A DNA stretch of 64,000 bases from Boseongicola sp. (lineage in GTDB: Bacteria > Pseudomonadota > Alphaproteobacteria > Rhodobacterales > Rhodobacteraceae): NCBI GenBank assembly GCA_028824715.1, contig JAPPCV010000109.1:22411-86410 (forward strand). The letters run 5' to 3'. The position numbers and the translations under genes are program-made. The notes under the pieces are model-generated. The model saw only the letters and a list, made by a program, of their open reading frames with translations, had not been told where the DNA came from and ran no database searches. This document shows positions 16,765 through 25,584 of the stretch, piece by piece. The stretch's first letter is position 1; each line of letters starts with the position of its first letter.

Positions 16765-17428
16765 CATTGACCAACTGGTATCCGAGCCCCCGCAATGTCT
16801 TGATGGCAACCTGGCTGTTGCAGAGCTTCTTTCGCAGGCGGCCAACGTACAGTTCGACGGCGTTCAAGTTCACGTCCTCGTCGTTGAACGAGAACATGCA
16901 TCCGAAGATCTTGTCCTTCGGCACCACTCTCTCGCGATTGACGAGGAGGATTTCCAGCAGGTTGAACTCGCGCCGGGCAAGCGAGACGGGGCTGCCGGAG
17001 ACCTCGACCGTGAGGCCAGCCGGGTCGAACCTGATGTCGCCGAACTCGATTATGCCCGAACGGTCCGTGTCCTGGCGGCGCAGCATGGCGCGAACCCGCG
17101 CGTGCAGTTCGCGCAGGTCGAAGGGCTTCACGAGGTAGTCGTCCGCGCCCCTGTCCAGGGCGGCGACCCGGTCCTCGATGTCGGACCGGGCGGTCAGCAT
17201 CAGGATCGGCGTGCGGCTGCCTCGGTTGCGCGCGGACCGGAGGACTTCGGTCCCCAGCCCGTCCGGCAGGCCGATGTCCAGGAGCATGACGTCGTATTCC
17301 TGGACCGAGATGGCACTCTTCGCCTCGTCGACGGAGGTCACGAGGTCGATTGCATCGCCCCGCCGCTCGAAGCTGGCAACGATTGCATCTGCAACGTCTT
17401 CCGTGTCCTCGACCAATAGCAGCCGCAT
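16757..17428 (-). CDS. OmpR-family response regulator, TctD-like
   Basis: 223 residues: a receiver domain beginning MRLLLVEDTEDVADAI with the phosphoacceptor Asp51 (VMLLDIGLPDG) and the conserved lysine in DYLVKPFDLRELH, then a winged-helix DNA-binding domain (RREFNLLEILLVNRERVV, VELYVGRLRKKL). The upstream 58 codons of the open frame have no start support and look non-coding. It is the first gene of the regulator-kinase-binding-protein operon. Confidence 0.87.
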   Translation of the reverse strand: MRLLLVEDTEDVADAIVASFERRGDAIDLVTSVDEAKSAISVQEYDVMLLDIGLPDGLGTEVLRSARNRGSRTPILMLTARSDIEDRVAALDRGADDYLVKPFDLRELHARVRAMLRRQDTDRSGIIEFGDIRFDPAGLTVEVSGSPVSLARREFNLLEILLVNRERVVPKDKIFGCMFSFNDEDVNLNAVELYVGRLRKKLCNSQVAIKTLRGLGYQLVNDG

Positions 17429-17732
17429 GATCGCGACAATCCTCCCGGTCACCAGCGGGTCCCTTGGGAGACTGCCGTCAGCGTGGACATGACCGTTGCA
17501 GTTCCCGGTTCGATCCTGCCCCGGTTCGATCCTGGAATCCAGCCTGGCTTGATCCGTTCGCGCTGACGGAAAGGTTCCGGCGGCCGTCACGGAGGATTCC
17601 ATCGGACCTGTCAGGCGGGAGACGCTCCTGCACCTGCCGAAACCACGCGAGCCGTCCGTTCTCCCGGGAGCGGTTCCGGGCGAAGGGGCCTTCGCGCCGA
17701 CACCGCGGGCATGCGTACCGGACGGCCCGGGC
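17429..17732. other. Intergenic region, nothing recognised
   Basis: 304 bases between the response-regulator start and the dipeptide-type binding-protein stop. It should hold the response-regulator promoter on the minus strand. I saw no clear promoter boxes, hairpin terminator or ORF with support. Confidence 0.4.
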
Positions 17733-19268
17733 TCACACGTTGTTCGGCCCGAAGTCCATGTAGGGCAGGACGTAGGGCTGCCAGTCCAGGTCCTTCCTCT
17801 TTCCGTAGAGCCAGACTTCCTGGAACAGCACGATGCCCATGGGATCGGCCGTTTCCCACTCGGTCATCATCGCCGTGGACGCGGCCCGGCGGACCGCCTT
17901 GTCGGGCTCGTTTTCCAGGATGGTCCCGTTGGCGTTGAACGTGTCGTTCACCCAGCCCCAGCCGCGGCCCTTCATGACCGACGGCTTGAACAGGCGCCAG
18001 AGGATCGTTGCCGGATCCTGCCAGACCATGGTCGCGGACATGTTCCTGATCGAATGGTGGCCGCGCGTGATCTGCTTCCAGTTTTCCCGGATCTGAAGGT
18101 CGACATTGATCCCGACCGCCTTCCACATCTCCCGCAGCACTTCGGCCACGGCCACCTCGGTGTCGATGACGTTCGGCAGGAGCGGATAGTCGATGACCTC
18201 GCCCTTGTAGCCGGACTGCGCAAGCTCCGCCCTTGCCTGCACCGGATCATATGTCGGCACGGGGTAGTCTGCATCGAAGGTTTCGCCGAAACTCGGAAGC
18301 TGCAGCCCGTTCGGCACGTGCGCCCGCCCGCCGAACAATGCATCCACCAGCAGCTGCCGGTCGACCGCAAGGCTCAAGGCGCGCCGAAAGTGCACGTTCT
18401 TCATCATCGGATGGGCAAAGTCGCCCTGGTTGAAGATGAGGATCCGGAGCTTCGCCCCGGGTCCGCCCACGACCTCGATGTCGTCATAGCCGTCGATCGT
18501 CGTGATCTGGTCGACCGGGACCACGGTGATGACGTCGAAGTCCCCGGAGGCGAGGGCGGCGATCCTGCCGGCGACTTCGGGAACTTCCACGAAGGTGAGC
18601 GACTGCACGTTGGGCGGTCCGCCCCAGTAGTCGTCAAACGCCTCAAGGACAAACCGGTCGGTGTTGAGATCGGCCACGCGGAACGGGCCGGTGCCGATCG
18701 GCATCAGCGCCCAGCTCCCGTAGCTCGGGGCGTCACGGTAGGCGCGCCTGTTGACGATTTCACTGCTCCACATGGCGAACCGCTGCTCGATGATCGGGTC
18801 GACGCCATCCATCACGACCTGCACCGTGTGGTCGTCAAGGGCGTTCGCTTCCGAGACGTTCGAGAAGAACTGCGCCAGGCGTACCGGCCCGTCCCCCTCG
18901 CGGCGCTCCTTGGAGAACGTGAAGGCAACGTCTTCCGCCGTCATCTCGTCACCGTTGTGGAACCTGACGCCCTGCCTGAGCGTGAACACGATTTCCCGGT
19001 GGCCCTCGATTTCCCAGGATGTCGCAAGTCCCGGGCCAAGCTGCATCTGGTTGTGGAAATCGGGCTCGATAAGCTTGTCGAAGACATTGTACGAGATCGG
19101 GACCGTGTAGTCAGCCGTGTCCCGGCCGGGGCTTATGTTCTCCGGCAGTCTTTGCACTCCGACGACGATGTCGCGCCTCTCCTGGGCGCTGATCGTGCGC
19201 GGCAGCATTGTCACGCCTGCGACGGCGGCGGCGCCCTTGAGGAGTCCTCTCCTGGCAACTGTCAGCAT
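17733..19268 (-). CDS. ABC transporter substrate-binding protein, dipeptide/nickel class (family 5)
   Basis: 511 residues from the ATG at 19268, beginning with a twin-arginine-like signal (MLTVARRGLLKGAAAVAGVT, cleavage near SAQ). Family 5 features include GQRLPENISPGRDTADYTVP-like N-terminal sequence, GLATSWEIEGHREIVFTLRQ followed by GVRFHNGDEMTAEDV, and VHFRRALSLAVDRQLLVDAL. It should capture a peptide, opine or other amine-containing solute in the periplasm. The partner ATPase and permeases are on the opposite strand (20661-24369), with the regulator gene between them. A long palindrome lies 66 bases upstream of the start. Confidence 0.87.
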   Translation of the reverse strand: MLTVARRGLLKGAAAVAGVTMLPRTISAQERRDIVVGVQRLPENISPGRDTADYTVPISYNVFDKLIEPDFHNQMQLGPGLATSWEIEGHREIVFTLRQGVRFHNGDEMTAEDVAFTFSKERREGDGPVRLAQFFSNVSEANALDDHTVQVVMDGVDPIIEQRFAMWSSEIVNRRAYRDAPSYGSWALMPIGTGPFRVADLNTDRFVLEAFDDYWGGPPNVQSLTFVEVPEVAGRIAALASGDFDVITVVPVDQITTIDGYDDIEVVGGPGAKLRILIFNQGDFAHPMMKNVHFRRALSLAVDRQLLVDALFGGRAHVPNGLQLPSFGETFDADYPVPTYDPVQARAELAQSGYKGEVIDYPLLPNVIDTEVAVAEVLREMWKAVGINVDLQIRENWKQITRGHHSIRNMSATMVWQDPATILWRLFKPSVMKGRGWGWVNDTFNANGTILENEPDKAVRRAASTAMMTEWETADPMGIVLFQEVWLYGKRKDLDWQPYVLPYMDFGPNNV

Positions 19269-19333
19269 TTCCGTGTCCTCCCATCGGTCAAGCAGCATTG
19301 CGAACGCGATTCGCTCACATTCTATCAGACAAT

Positions 19334-19355
19334 ACAATCATTACAATATGATTGT
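19334..19355. promoter_or_regulatory. Candidate operator: ACAATCA-N8-TGATTGT
   Basis: A perfect 7-bp inverted repeat with an 8-base spacer in the AT-rich interval between the binding-protein gene and the regulator gene. The position suits repression or activation of the binding-protein promoter. It has the dyad symmetry expected for a dimeric GntR-type or LacI-type regulator such as the one encoded at 19514. Confidence 0.5.
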
Positions 19356-19426
19356 GCGCTTGGTGCGCCCACGCATCCAAATATCCGAAAAAAATGTAAG
19401 AAAGCCAAAGTGTTGAATGAAATATC

Positions 19427-19446
19427 ACGCGATGCGAATGTCGCGT
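19427..19446. promoter_or_regulatory. Second dyad with the same spacer: ACGCGA-N8-TCGCGT
   Basis: A perfect 6-bp inverted repeat, also with an 8-base spacer, 92 bases from the first dyad centre to centre and 68 bases before the regulator start. The arms differ in sequence from the first dyad, so it may be an unrelated site. The matching geometry makes it worth testing as a second operator. Confidence 0.35.
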
Positions 19447-19513
19447 ACAATAATCATAAAATGTTTGACTAAGTGATTCGGCTCCGGCATGATGCCAGGC
19501 AGGGAGCGTGCCG

Positions 19514-20641
19514 ATGAAAGACATTTCCAGCAGCGCAACATTGGTGGACCGGTTGCGCGCCGAGTTCAAGACGCTTGAGGCCGGCAGCCAGGTGCCGACA
19601 ATGCGCGACGTCGCAAGCCGGCATGACGTCAGCGTCTTCACGGTCCAGCGGGCCTTCGATGTCCTGAAGGAGGAAGGGCTGATACAGAGCTTCGTCGGGC
19701 GCGGATCCTTCGTGACGGGAGGAGACATCGCACGGTCGCGCGTCCCTGGACGGACGCGCGCGGCGCGGATCCTGATCGTGAGCCATTCGACGCCAAGCAT
19801 GCGGGGCTACAAGGTTGCCCATTCCCTTCAGACCGAGCTCCTGCAGGCTGGCTGCAGGGCCATAACCGTCAGCTACAGCGATGCAATCGAACTCGGCGAC
19901 GTGCTCGGCGACGGGCGCTACGACGTGTGCGTGCTCCAGCCAAGACGCTCGATTCTCCCCGTCGAAGTCGTGGCGATGCTCAAGTCGAAGGCCAGGCACA
20001 TGATCGTCGAAGGCCGCGAGCTCGAACGCCTCGATGTCGACGTGTTCGTGCGGAACAGGGCAAAGAGCATGGCCTTGGCGCTGAATGCGTTGAGGGAACT
20101 CGGCCATGCGAGAATCGGCCTGCTTACCGAGAGACTCGATGCCGCCGCAGGCTACGCGGCAATAGAGAACCACTTCCTGCAGAATCACGCTTCGCTGCCG
20201 GGAGACGCCGAGTCGCTGATCGTGCGGGCAGCCGCCGACCAGGATGACGGGATTCTTGCATCGGAGATCCGCGACGCGCTGCAGAAGGACTTGGCCAACG
20301 TCTCCAAGTTGCCCACCGGATTCATCGTGTCCGGCCGATTCGAGCCGGCGTCGATCAAGGAAGGTTTCCGATCCGCCGGGTTCGAGATCCCGGCGGACGT
20401 CAGCGTCGTGAGCCTGCGCGTGGACACCGAGTCCTACCCTGAGGACGCACGCTTTACCGCAGTCGGGCGCACGACCGAGCATGTCGTCCGGGGCCTCGTG
20501 TCGATGATCAACTGGCGATTGTCCAACCCGAACGAACCATCCGTCCAGGTGCTGGACAATCCAAGCCTGTTTGCCGGGTGTTCCGCAGTCCGCAATGACG
20601 GGACTGGCGGAATTCGCCACGCCGAGAGCGACGCCCAATGA
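19514..20641 (+). CDS. GntR-headed transcriptional regulator with LacI-type ligand-binding domain
   Basis: 375 residues. The N-terminal winged helix is GntR-like (GSQVPTMRDVASRHDVSVFT, VQRAFDVLKEEGLIQSFVGR, GSFVT). The remainder resembles the periplasmic-binding-protein-like sensor of LacI/AraR regulators (LRELGHARIGLLTERLDAAA, PTGFIVSGRFEPASIKEGFR, GFEIPADVSVVSL). An AGGGAG ribosome site favours the ATG at 19514 over the GTG six bases earlier. It is the first gene of the plus-strand importer operon and is divergent from the binding protein. It most likely controls both, using an imported solute as effector. Confidence 0.85.
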   Translation: MKDISSSATLVDRLRAEFKTLEAGSQVPTMRDVASRHDVSVFTVQRAFDVLKEEGLIQSFVGRGSFVTGGDIARSRVPGRTRAARILIVSHSTPSMRGYKVAHSLQTELLQAGCRAITVSYSDAIELGDVLGDGRYDVCVLQPRRSILPVEVVAMLKSKARHMIVEGRELERLDVDVFVRNRAKSMALALNALRELGHARIGLLTERLDAAAGYAAIENHFLQNHASLPGDAESLIVRAAADQDDGILASEIRDALQKDLANVSKLPTGFIVSGRFEPASIKEGFRSAGFEIPADVSVVSLRVDTESYPEDARFTAVGRTTEHVVRGLVSMINWRLSNPNEPSVQVLDNPSLFAGCSAVRNDGTGGIRHAESDAQ

Positions 20642-20660
20642 GGAGAAGCGTTCGTCGATC

Positions 20661-22532
20661 ATGACGGAGAACATCATGGCAGGTCCCGCAGAAGGGTTGA
20701 AGGCCGACCACTCTACGCCCCTTGAGATTGCCGGTCTCACCGTCAGCCTGAAGACCGGAGCCTGGAAATGCGCAATCGTCGAGGACGTGTCGCTGCGCGT
20801 GAGGGCCGGCGAGATCCTCGGCCTGGTGGGCGAGAGCGGCAGCGGGAAGACCGTGACGTGCCTCGCGGCGCTCGGGCTCCTGGGTCCCGCCTGGCAAACG
20901 GAGGGCGAAATCCGCCTCGCGCGAACGCGGATCACGGACGCTCCAAGCGCAGGCCAGCTTGTCTCGGTGCGCGGTCGGGAAGCGGCGATGATCTTCCAGG
21001 ATGCCAGCGCCTCGCTCAATCCGATCGAGAAGATCGGCAAGCAGCTCACGAAGACGGTCGCGCGGCTGCGAGGATTGCCCACCGGCGAGGCCCGGGAGAT
21101 CGCGCTGGATCTTCTAAGGCGCGTCGAAATGCCGGATCCGGAGGAACGCTTTCACTCCTACCCCTTCCAGTTGTCGGGCGGCCAGAACCAGAGGGTGATG
21201 ATCGCCGTGGCACTGGCAGGGCGTCCCGAGCTGCTCTTTGCCGACGAGCCGACGACGGCGCTCGACGTCACGGTCCAGTCCCAGATCCTCGACCTGATCA
21301 AGTCGCTGCGGGACGAAACGAGAATGGGAGTCGTGTTCGTGACCCATGACCTCGGCGTCGTGAAGGAAGTGTGTGACAGCGTCGCGGTGATGTACGCGGG
21401 CAGAATCGTGGAGTCCGGGTCCGTCGAACGGATCATGAATGCGCCGCGCCATCCCTATACACTTGGGTTGATCGAATCGATGCCGACCCTTTCCGGCCAT
21501 GTCCCCGAGGGCATCGAAGGCCAGGTTCCGGCACCTGACAAACGGCCATCGGGGTGTGCGTTCGCACCCCGGTGTCACAAGGCGCAGGAAAGGTGCAGGT
21601 TGCAGCTGCCCCTGGGCGCACGGGCTGATGGCGGCGACTCCGTCGCCTGCTTCTTTCCGTTGGCGGGCGATCTCGGCCGGACCGAACCCTCGGAACTGCC
21701 CCTGCATTCGCGCCCTGCGGACGGACCGGGCCCGGACACGCTCCTGTCATTGAACGACGCTGCCTGCGACTATGCCACGCGTCGCGGCAGGTTCCGGGCC
21801 GTTTCCGGCATCACGCTTTCGCTCAATGAAGGCGATCGCCTGGCCGTGATCGGCGAAAGTGGCAGCGGCAAGTCCACGATCGGAAAGCTCATGCTCGGAA
21901 TCGAGCCCACGAGCCAGGGGACGGCCTCGTTCATGGGCAGGCCGGTTCCCATTCTCGGCACCTCCGATCACGTCGCCTTCGCGCGTTCCGTGCAGCTCGT
22001 GCCACAGAATCCCTTCCTGTCCCTTGATCCCAGGGCCACGATCGGCAGCCAGATCGAGGAACCGCTTGAGATTCACGGAATCGGCACCAGGCAGGAGCGG
22101 CGGGACCGGCGACGCGAACTCCTGGAGTCCGCCGGACTGAGCCCGGAACTCGCGATGCGCTACCCCCACGAGATCAGCGGCGGCCAGTGCCAGCGCGCCG
22201 TGATCGCGCGCGCACTGGCTCTCCGGCCGAAGGTGCTGATCTGCGACGAGGCCACGGCGTCGCTCGACGTGTCTGTCCAGGCGCGGATCATCGAACTCCT
22301 GCGCGAGCTGCACAGAATGCACGACCTGTCCATCGTGTTCATCACGCATGACCTGAGACTCGCACGCTCGCTCTGCAGCCACGTCGCCGTCATGCGCTCC
22401 GGCCAGCTTGTCGAGCTCGGCGAGACCTCCCCCATGTTCGAGGCGCCGGAGCATCCCTACACCGCGCAGCTGCTTGCCTCGATGCCGGATGTCGAGGCGA
22501 CGGCTTCCCGCACCTTGGAGACCATGCAATGA
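20661..22532 (+). CDS. Dual-domain ABC ATPase, dipeptide/oligopeptide type (DppD-DppF fusion)
   Basis: 623 residues with two complete ATPase modules. The first has Walker A GESGSGKT, the signature LSGGQNQR and Walker B LLFADEPTTALD. The second has GESGSGKST, SGGQCQR and VLICDEATASLD. A cysteine-rich linker typical of oligopeptide ATPases (CAFAPRCHKAQERCRLQLP) lies between them, normally associated with an Fe-S cluster in this family. It powers the permeases encoded immediately downstream. The ATG at 20661 follows AGGAGAAG; an in-frame extension upstream would overlap the regulator gene. Confidence 0.9.
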   Translation: MTENIMAGPAEGLKADHSTPLEIAGLTVSLKTGAWKCAIVEDVSLRVRAGEILGLVGESGSGKTVTCLAALGLLGPAWQTEGEIRLARTRITDAPSAGQLVSVRGREAAMIFQDASASLNPIEKIGKQLTKTVARLRGLPTGEAREIALDLLRRVEMPDPEERFHSYPFQLSGGQNQRVMIAVALAGRPELLFADEPTTALDVTVQSQILDLIKSLRDETRMGVVFVTHDLGVVKEVCDSVAVMYAGRIVESGSVERIMNAPRHPYTLGLIESMPTLSGHVPEGIEGQVPAPDKRPSGCAFAPRCHKAQERCRLQLPLGARADGGDSVACFFPLAGDLGRTEPSELPLHSRPADGPGPDTLLSLNDAACDYATRRGRFRAVSGITLSLNEGDRLAVIGESGSGKSTIGKLMLGIEPTSQGTASFMGRPVPILGTSDHVAFARSVQLVPQNPFLSLDPRATIGSQIEEPLEIHGIGTRQERRDRRRELLESAGLSPELAMRYPHEISGGQCQRAVIARALALRPKVLICDEATASLDVSVQARIIELLRELHRMHDLSIVFITHDLRLARSLCSHVAVMRSGQLVELGETSPMFEAPEHPYTAQLLASMPDVEATASRTLETMQ

Positions 22533-23461
22533 CCGGGTTCGTGATCCGAAAGCTGCTTCGCACTCTCTTCACGCTGTTCCTCGTCGTGACGTTCGTGTTC
22601 TTCGTGCTGCGGCTTACGGGCGATCCCGTGTCCGCCATGATGCCGGATGACACCGACCCCGCCATATTGGACGAGCTTCGCAAGCAGTGGGGGCTCGATC
22701 GGCCCCTCGGAGTCCAGTATCTCGAATACTGGTTCAACCTGTTGCAGGGTGACTTCGGCAACGCCTACCGCGACGGCAGGCCGGCGATCGAGATCGTCGC
22801 CGAACGCATACCTGCGACCCTGAAACTCACGCTGACGGCGTTCGCGTTCATCGTCATAGCCGGATTCCCGCTTGGCATATTTGCGGCCGTCAACCGCGGC
22901 ACGGCGATCGATCGGGGCATCATGACCATTTCCGTCACCGGATTCAGCCTGCCGAACTTCTTTCTCGGGATCCTGCTGATCTTCCTTCTGTCGGTGACGC
23001 TCCGGCTTCTGCCGGCTTACGGCAGCGACCATTGGTACAACCTCATCATGCCGGTGATCACGCTCGGCACCGCTGGCGCCGCCGTCATCGCGCGCTTCGT
23101 TCGCTCGTCCATGCTCGAAGTCCTGAACGCGCCCTACATCAGGGCATGCCGTGCGCGCGGCATGACCGAACGGGCGATAATCTGGACCGTGGCGCTTCCC
23201 AACGCCGCGATTCCCACGATCACCATCATGGGCTTCATGGTCGGGACCCTGATCGGCGGCTCGATCGTCACCGAAACCGTCTTCGCCTGGCCCGGCATAG
23301 GGCGCCTGCTCATCGACGCGGTTACGGCGCGTGAACTGGCAGTGGTGCAAACCGTCGTCATGATCACGGCCGCTTCCATGGTGTTTGCCAATCTCGCCGT
23401 GGATCTCCTGTACCTGGTGATCGATCCCCGCAGGCGATACGCGTCCGGCACGGGAGAGTGA
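22529..23461 (+). CDS. ABC permease, DppB type
   Basis: 310 residues with about six membrane segments. The start MTGFVIRKLLRTLFTLFLVV is typical of DppB. GDPVSAMMPDD and the QWGLDRPLGVQYLEYW block follow, and the EAA loop is RACRARGMTERAIIWTVALP. Its ATG overlaps the ATPase stop (ATGA), indicating translational coupling. Forms the channel with the next gene's product. Confidence 0.92.
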   Translation: MTGFVIRKLLRTLFTLFLVVTFVFFVLRLTGDPVSAMMPDDTDPAILDELRKQWGLDRPLGVQYLEYWFNLLQGDFGNAYRDGRPAIEIVAERIPATLKLTLTAFAFIVIAGFPLGIFAAVNRGTAIDRGIMTISVTGFSLPNFFLGILLIFLLSVTLRLLPAYGSDHWYNLIMPVITLGTAGAAVIARFVRSSMLEVLNAPYIRACRARGMTERAIIWTVALPNAAIPTITIMGFMVGTLIGGSIVTETVFAWPGIGRLLIDAVTARELAVVQTVVMITAASMVFANLAVDLLYLVIDPRRRYASGTGE

Positions 23462-23463
23462 CA

Positions 23464-24369
23464 ATGGCCTATGCTGACGCAAGCGAAGCATTCGAACGCC
23501 GCTCCTCGACCCAGGTGGCCATCGCGCACGTCGTCGCGTCACCTGTCATTGTCAAGCTGGCGATGCTGTGGCTGGTCATGATCCTGTTCATTGCCGTGAC
23601 GGCGCGCTGGATCATGCCCTACGACTACCAGCAGACGGCGCTTCTGTCCCGGCTGCTTCCTCCGGGCGCGACCGGGGTGTCCGGAGACTTCCATCTCCTG
23701 GGAACCGACCACCTCGGGCGCGACCTCCTCAGCAGGCTGTTCTCGTCCATCCAGCTCACGATGCTGGTGGCGGTGTTCGGGACCTTCTTCGGCGCGGTCG
23801 TGGGAAGCTGCATCGGGTTCGTTGCGGCGAGGTTTCGGGGTTGGGTGGACGATGTCATCATGGTCCTCGTCGATTTTCAGGCATCGATGCCGTTCGTCAT
23901 CATCGCGCTTTCGGTGATTGCCGTCATGGGCACCGGCAACATGCTGCTCTTCATCCTGCTCGTCGGATTCCAGGGATGGGAGCGCTATGCGAGAATCAGC
24001 CGCGGAATGACATTGTCGGCGGTCAACCATGGCTATGCGGCAGCGATCCGGCTGCTCGGCGCGGGCACCTTGCGCGTCTATCTGAGGCACATCCTGCCCA
24101 ACATCCTGGCCGCGCTGGTCGTTCAGGTGTCAATCAACTTTCCGGAAACCGTGATCCTGGAAACATCCATGAGTTTCCTGGGTGTCGGCATCCAGCCCCC
24201 CAACACGTCTCTTGGCAACCTGCTGAGCTATGGGCGGGACTATCTCCTGAACGCGTGGTGGATTGCCGGCGTGCCGGGATGCACGATCTTCTTCACGACC
24301 TTGTCCATGAGCATCGTCGGTGACTGGCTCCGCGACGTGCTGGATCCAACCACAAGCAGCGGAACCTGA
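23464..24369 (+). CDS. ABC permease, DppC type
   Basis: 301 residues. LLGTDHLGRDLLSRLFSSIQ is the hallmark of DppC proteins, and the EAA loop is AAIRLLGAGTLRVYLRHILP. ETSMSFLGVGIQPPNTSLGN confirms the family. The ATG at 23464 is preferred to the overlapping GTG at 23458. It is the last gene of the importer operon and converges on the ATPase gene of the second importer with 147 bases between the stops. Confidence 0.92.
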   Translation: MAYADASEAFERRSSTQVAIAHVVASPVIVKLAMLWLVMILFIAVTARWIMPYDYQQTALLSRLLPPGATGVSGDFHLLGTDHLGRDLLSRLFSSIQLTMLVAVFGTFFGAVVGSCIGFVAARFRGWVDDVIMVLVDFQASMPFVIIALSVIAVMGTGNMLLFILLVGFQGWERYARISRGMTLSAVNHGYAAAIRLLGAGTLRVYLRHILPNILAALVVQVSINFPETVILETSMSFLGVGIQPPNTSLGNLLSYGRDYLLNAWWIAGVPGCTIFFTTLSMSIVGDWLRDVLDPTTSSGT

Positions 24370-24516
24370 CATCGCCGTTTCACCATCGCGCGCCTCCCGA
24401 GCCGCCCGCACCGAGGGTGCAATTCCGTGGCGATCGTTCCGAAGGATCCCGTCATCGCTTCCGCCATCGCGCCCGGTTCCGGTCCGTGACAGACAGGCCC
24501 GGCCCCTCGCTGGCGG

Positions 24517-25581
24517 TCATGCGTTCGAGGCCAGGGACCTTCCGGTTTCCACGTCAAAGACGTGGAGGCGATCGCGGCGTGCGCTCAGCTGGACGGTTTC
24601 CCCGATTTCGGGCGGATGCTGGCCATCGGCCTTGGCGATGACCTCGCCGCTAGGCGTGTCGACGTAGATCAGCGTATCGGGTCCGAGCGGTTCGCGAACG
24701 GTCACCGTTCCCTCCAGGAACGGGTTCTCGCCGGACGGATGCAGGTCGTCCGGGCGCACCCCGAGTATGACCGGCTGTCCCTGGGCAGCCTCGATGTCCA
24801 ACCGGACATCCGGCCCGGACGCGAGCCGGGCCACGCCGCCGTCCACCTTGCATTGCAGCATGTTCATGGACGGTGCCCCGATGAACCCGGCCACGAAGGT
24901 GTTCGCTGGCCTGTGGTAGACATCGGCCGGCTTGCCGACCTGCTGGATATGGCCGTCCTTCATGATCACGATCCTGTCAGCCATCGTCATGGCTTCCACC
25001 TGGTCATGGGTCACGAAGATGATGGTGTTCCCGACACGCTGGTGGAGTTTCTTGATCTCGAGGCGCATCTGGGTGCGAAGCTGGGCATCGAGGTTCGACA
25101 GCGGTTCGTCGAAGAGAAACACGGCCGGGTCGCGTACCATGGCCCGGCCGATCGCGACACGCTGCCGCTGGCCGCCCGAAAGCTGCGAGGGCTTGCGGTC
25201 GAGGAGTTCGGTCATTTCAAGAGTTGCGGCGACGTCTTCGAGGCGGGCCGTCTTCTCGGCCTTCGTCAGTTTCGACGTCCTGAGCCCGAAGCCGATGTTC
25301 CTTCGAACCGTCATGTGCGGGTAGATGGCGTAGTTCTGGAACACCATGGCGATGTTCCGTTCCTTCGGTTCCAGGTGATTCACGACCCGGCCCTCGATCT
25401 CGATCTCGCCCGCCGTCGTTTCTTCGAGACCGGCGATGAGGCGGAGCGTCGTCGACTTTCCGCAGCCCGACGGCCCCACGAAAACGACGAACTCGCCATC
25501 CTCCACTTCCAGGCTGATCCCGTGCAGGACCGTGGTGTTGTCGAATGTCTTCACCAGGTTGCGAAGAACAAGGCTCGCCAT
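24517..25581 (-). CDS. Sugar-type ABC ATPase, UgpC/MalK class
   Basis: 354 residues with Walker A GPSGCGKST (residues 36-44), Q loop, signature LSGGQRQR, Walker B VFLFDEPLSNLD and a C-terminal OB-fold regulatory domain (ILGVRPDDLHPS). MASLVLRNLVKTFDNTTVLH is the usual N-terminus of UgpC-like proteins that serve CUT1 carbohydrate importers. It is the last gene of the minus-strand operon, starting three bases after the lyase-like gene stop. Confidence 0.9.
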   Translation of the reverse strand: MASLVLRNLVKTFDNTTVLHGISLEVEDGEFVVFVGPSGCGKSTTLRLIAGLEETTAGEIEIEGRVVNHLEPKERNIAMVFQNYAIYPHMTVRRNIGFGLRTSKLTKAEKTARLEDVAATLEMTELLDRKPSQLSGGQRQRVAIGRAMVRDPAVFLFDEPLSNLDAQLRTQMRLEIKKLHQRVGNTIIFVTHDQVEAMTMADRIVIMKDGHIQQVGKPADVYHRPANTFVAGFIGAPSMNMLQCKVDGGVARLASGPDVRLDIEAAQGQPVILGVRPDDLHPSGENPFLEGTVTVREPLGPDTLIYVDTPSGEVIAKADGQHPPEIGETVQLSARRDRLHVFDVETGRSLASNA

Positions 25582-25584
25582 GTG

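Noticed and set aside
14321..16770. Plus-strand frames of 486 and 438 residues opposite the kinase and binding protein
   Set aside because: The minus-strand genes have complete domains and ATGA couplings; the plus frames have none.
19469..21082. A 537-residue minus-strand frame across the regulator and ATPase genes
   Set aside because: Antisense shadow of two recognised genes with no protein family features.
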